From the IMG/VR virus record IMGVR_UViG_3300031237_000009, positions 1 to 46,024 of that record: a DNA stretch of 46,024 nt; one strand, 5' to 3'. Position 1 is the first letter of the stretch. Every line of letters starts with the position of its first letter. Shown here one piece after another: positions 45,908 through 46,024 of the stretch. Source of the stretch: a virus. The position numbers and the translations under genes are program-made. The notes under the pieces were generated by a model. That model saw nothing but the letters and a program-made list of their open reading frames with translations. It was not told the DNA's origin and searched no databases.

Positions 45908-46024
45908 GACTTCACCTTCAGGCCGAGGGATTCGATGGCTTGCCGACAGTCAGCCAATAATGCATTGCACTCAGCCGCGCAATGCTGCTCGAAACTCGGC
46001 AGGCCACCTTCGCAATCTCCTGGG
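45904..46024 (-). CDS. C-terminal part of the 105-aa gene, right allele (partial)
   Basis: Reads PGDCEGGLPSFEQHCAAECN, then ALLADCRQAIESLGLKVKS and stop, matching the end of the gene at 1000-1317 except for the last residue (serine versus proline). Its 5' end is cut by the window edge, which shows the end joins to about base 1130. Confidence 0.85.
   Translation of the reverse strand, partial: PGDCEGGLPSFEQHCAAECNALLADCRQAIESLGLKVKS

Larger units (their letters stand above)
44570..46024. repeat. Right copy of imperfect terminal repeat
   Basis: Homologous to bases 1-1129 with the differences listed for the left copy: extra gene 45045-45320 with hairpin and promoter leader, intact 45381-45704 gene, and a different gene at 45701-45907. 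The last 120 bases match 1005-1129. Confidence 0.85.

Noticed and set aside
1-46024. CRISPR array or transposase-bearing insertion sequence
   Set aside because: I saw no regularly spaced direct repeats of CRISPR type and no DDE transposase. The repeats near 3727-4102 are short iterons with irregular spacing and orientation.
1-46024. Prophage with integrase and attachment sites
   Set aside because: No tyrosine or serine integrase, excisionase or host flank is seen; the ParB-like gene has no ParA partner.

Overview
The window reads as an essentially complete genome of a tailed, contractile-tail bacteriophage (myovirus morphotype). It has a terminase pair, a DUF1073-type portal, a MuF-like protein, a DUF2213-type scaffold/protease, a DUF2184-type capsid protein, a DUF3383-type sheath, a tube protein, a tape measure, a gp138-like spike, baseplate J, DUF2612, a fibre, holins, a lysozyme-like endolysin and nested Rz/Rz1 spanins. 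The host is probably a Gram-negative gammaproteobacterium, because the phage carries a spanin pair, sigma70-type promoters and AGGAG ribosome sites. A Pseudomonas-like host is my guess from gene style and base composition, not something the sequence proves. I see no integrase, excisionase or CI-type repressor.

Layout: (1) 1-3709, minus strand: small early genes and a DUF3987-type replication protein. (2) 3710-4297: a repeat-rich, probably replication-origin intergenic region with 12 copies of TGAGTCT and an AT-rich core. (3) 4298-5461: an AP2/HNH-like free-standing gene, then about 470 nt of structured non-coding sequence with a tRNA-like fold and an intrinsic terminator. (4) 5462-29966, plus strand: packaging, head, tail, baseplate, fibre and lysis genes, interrupted by two promoter-driven accessory cassettes (10471-11005 and 20975-22482). 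(5) 29975-40763, minus strand: early/middle nucleic-acid genes, namely a RecE-like exonuclease, a GHKL-ATPase-like protein, a VRR-NUC nuclease, an SF2 helicase, a second AP2/HNH-like gene, a methyltransferase-like protein and a ParB-like protein. (6) 40851-42148, plus strand: a tandem-HTH regulator and a CHC2 zinc-finger primase. (7) 42254-46024, minus strand: small zinc-ribbon, HTH and membrane genes that run on, across the circular junction, into region 1.

The two window ends are homologous but not identical. Bases 1-1129 match 44570-46024 with mostly silent SNPs, one gene present or absent, one gene replaced and one frameshift. The simplest reading is a circularly permuted genome of about 44.9 kb whose ends come from two co-existing variants. 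A true diverged duplication is the alternative.

A network of near-identical promoters ties the accessory and early genes together: TTGACA, a conserved spacer TAGTTATTATG, then a -10 box 17 bp downstream. The spacer overlaps a CATA-N5-TATG dyad and looks like an operator. Many minus-strand genes also share an unusually long ribosome site, GACAGGAGC. The tandem-HTH protein at 40851 sits beside one dyad copy and is the natural candidate for the regulator.
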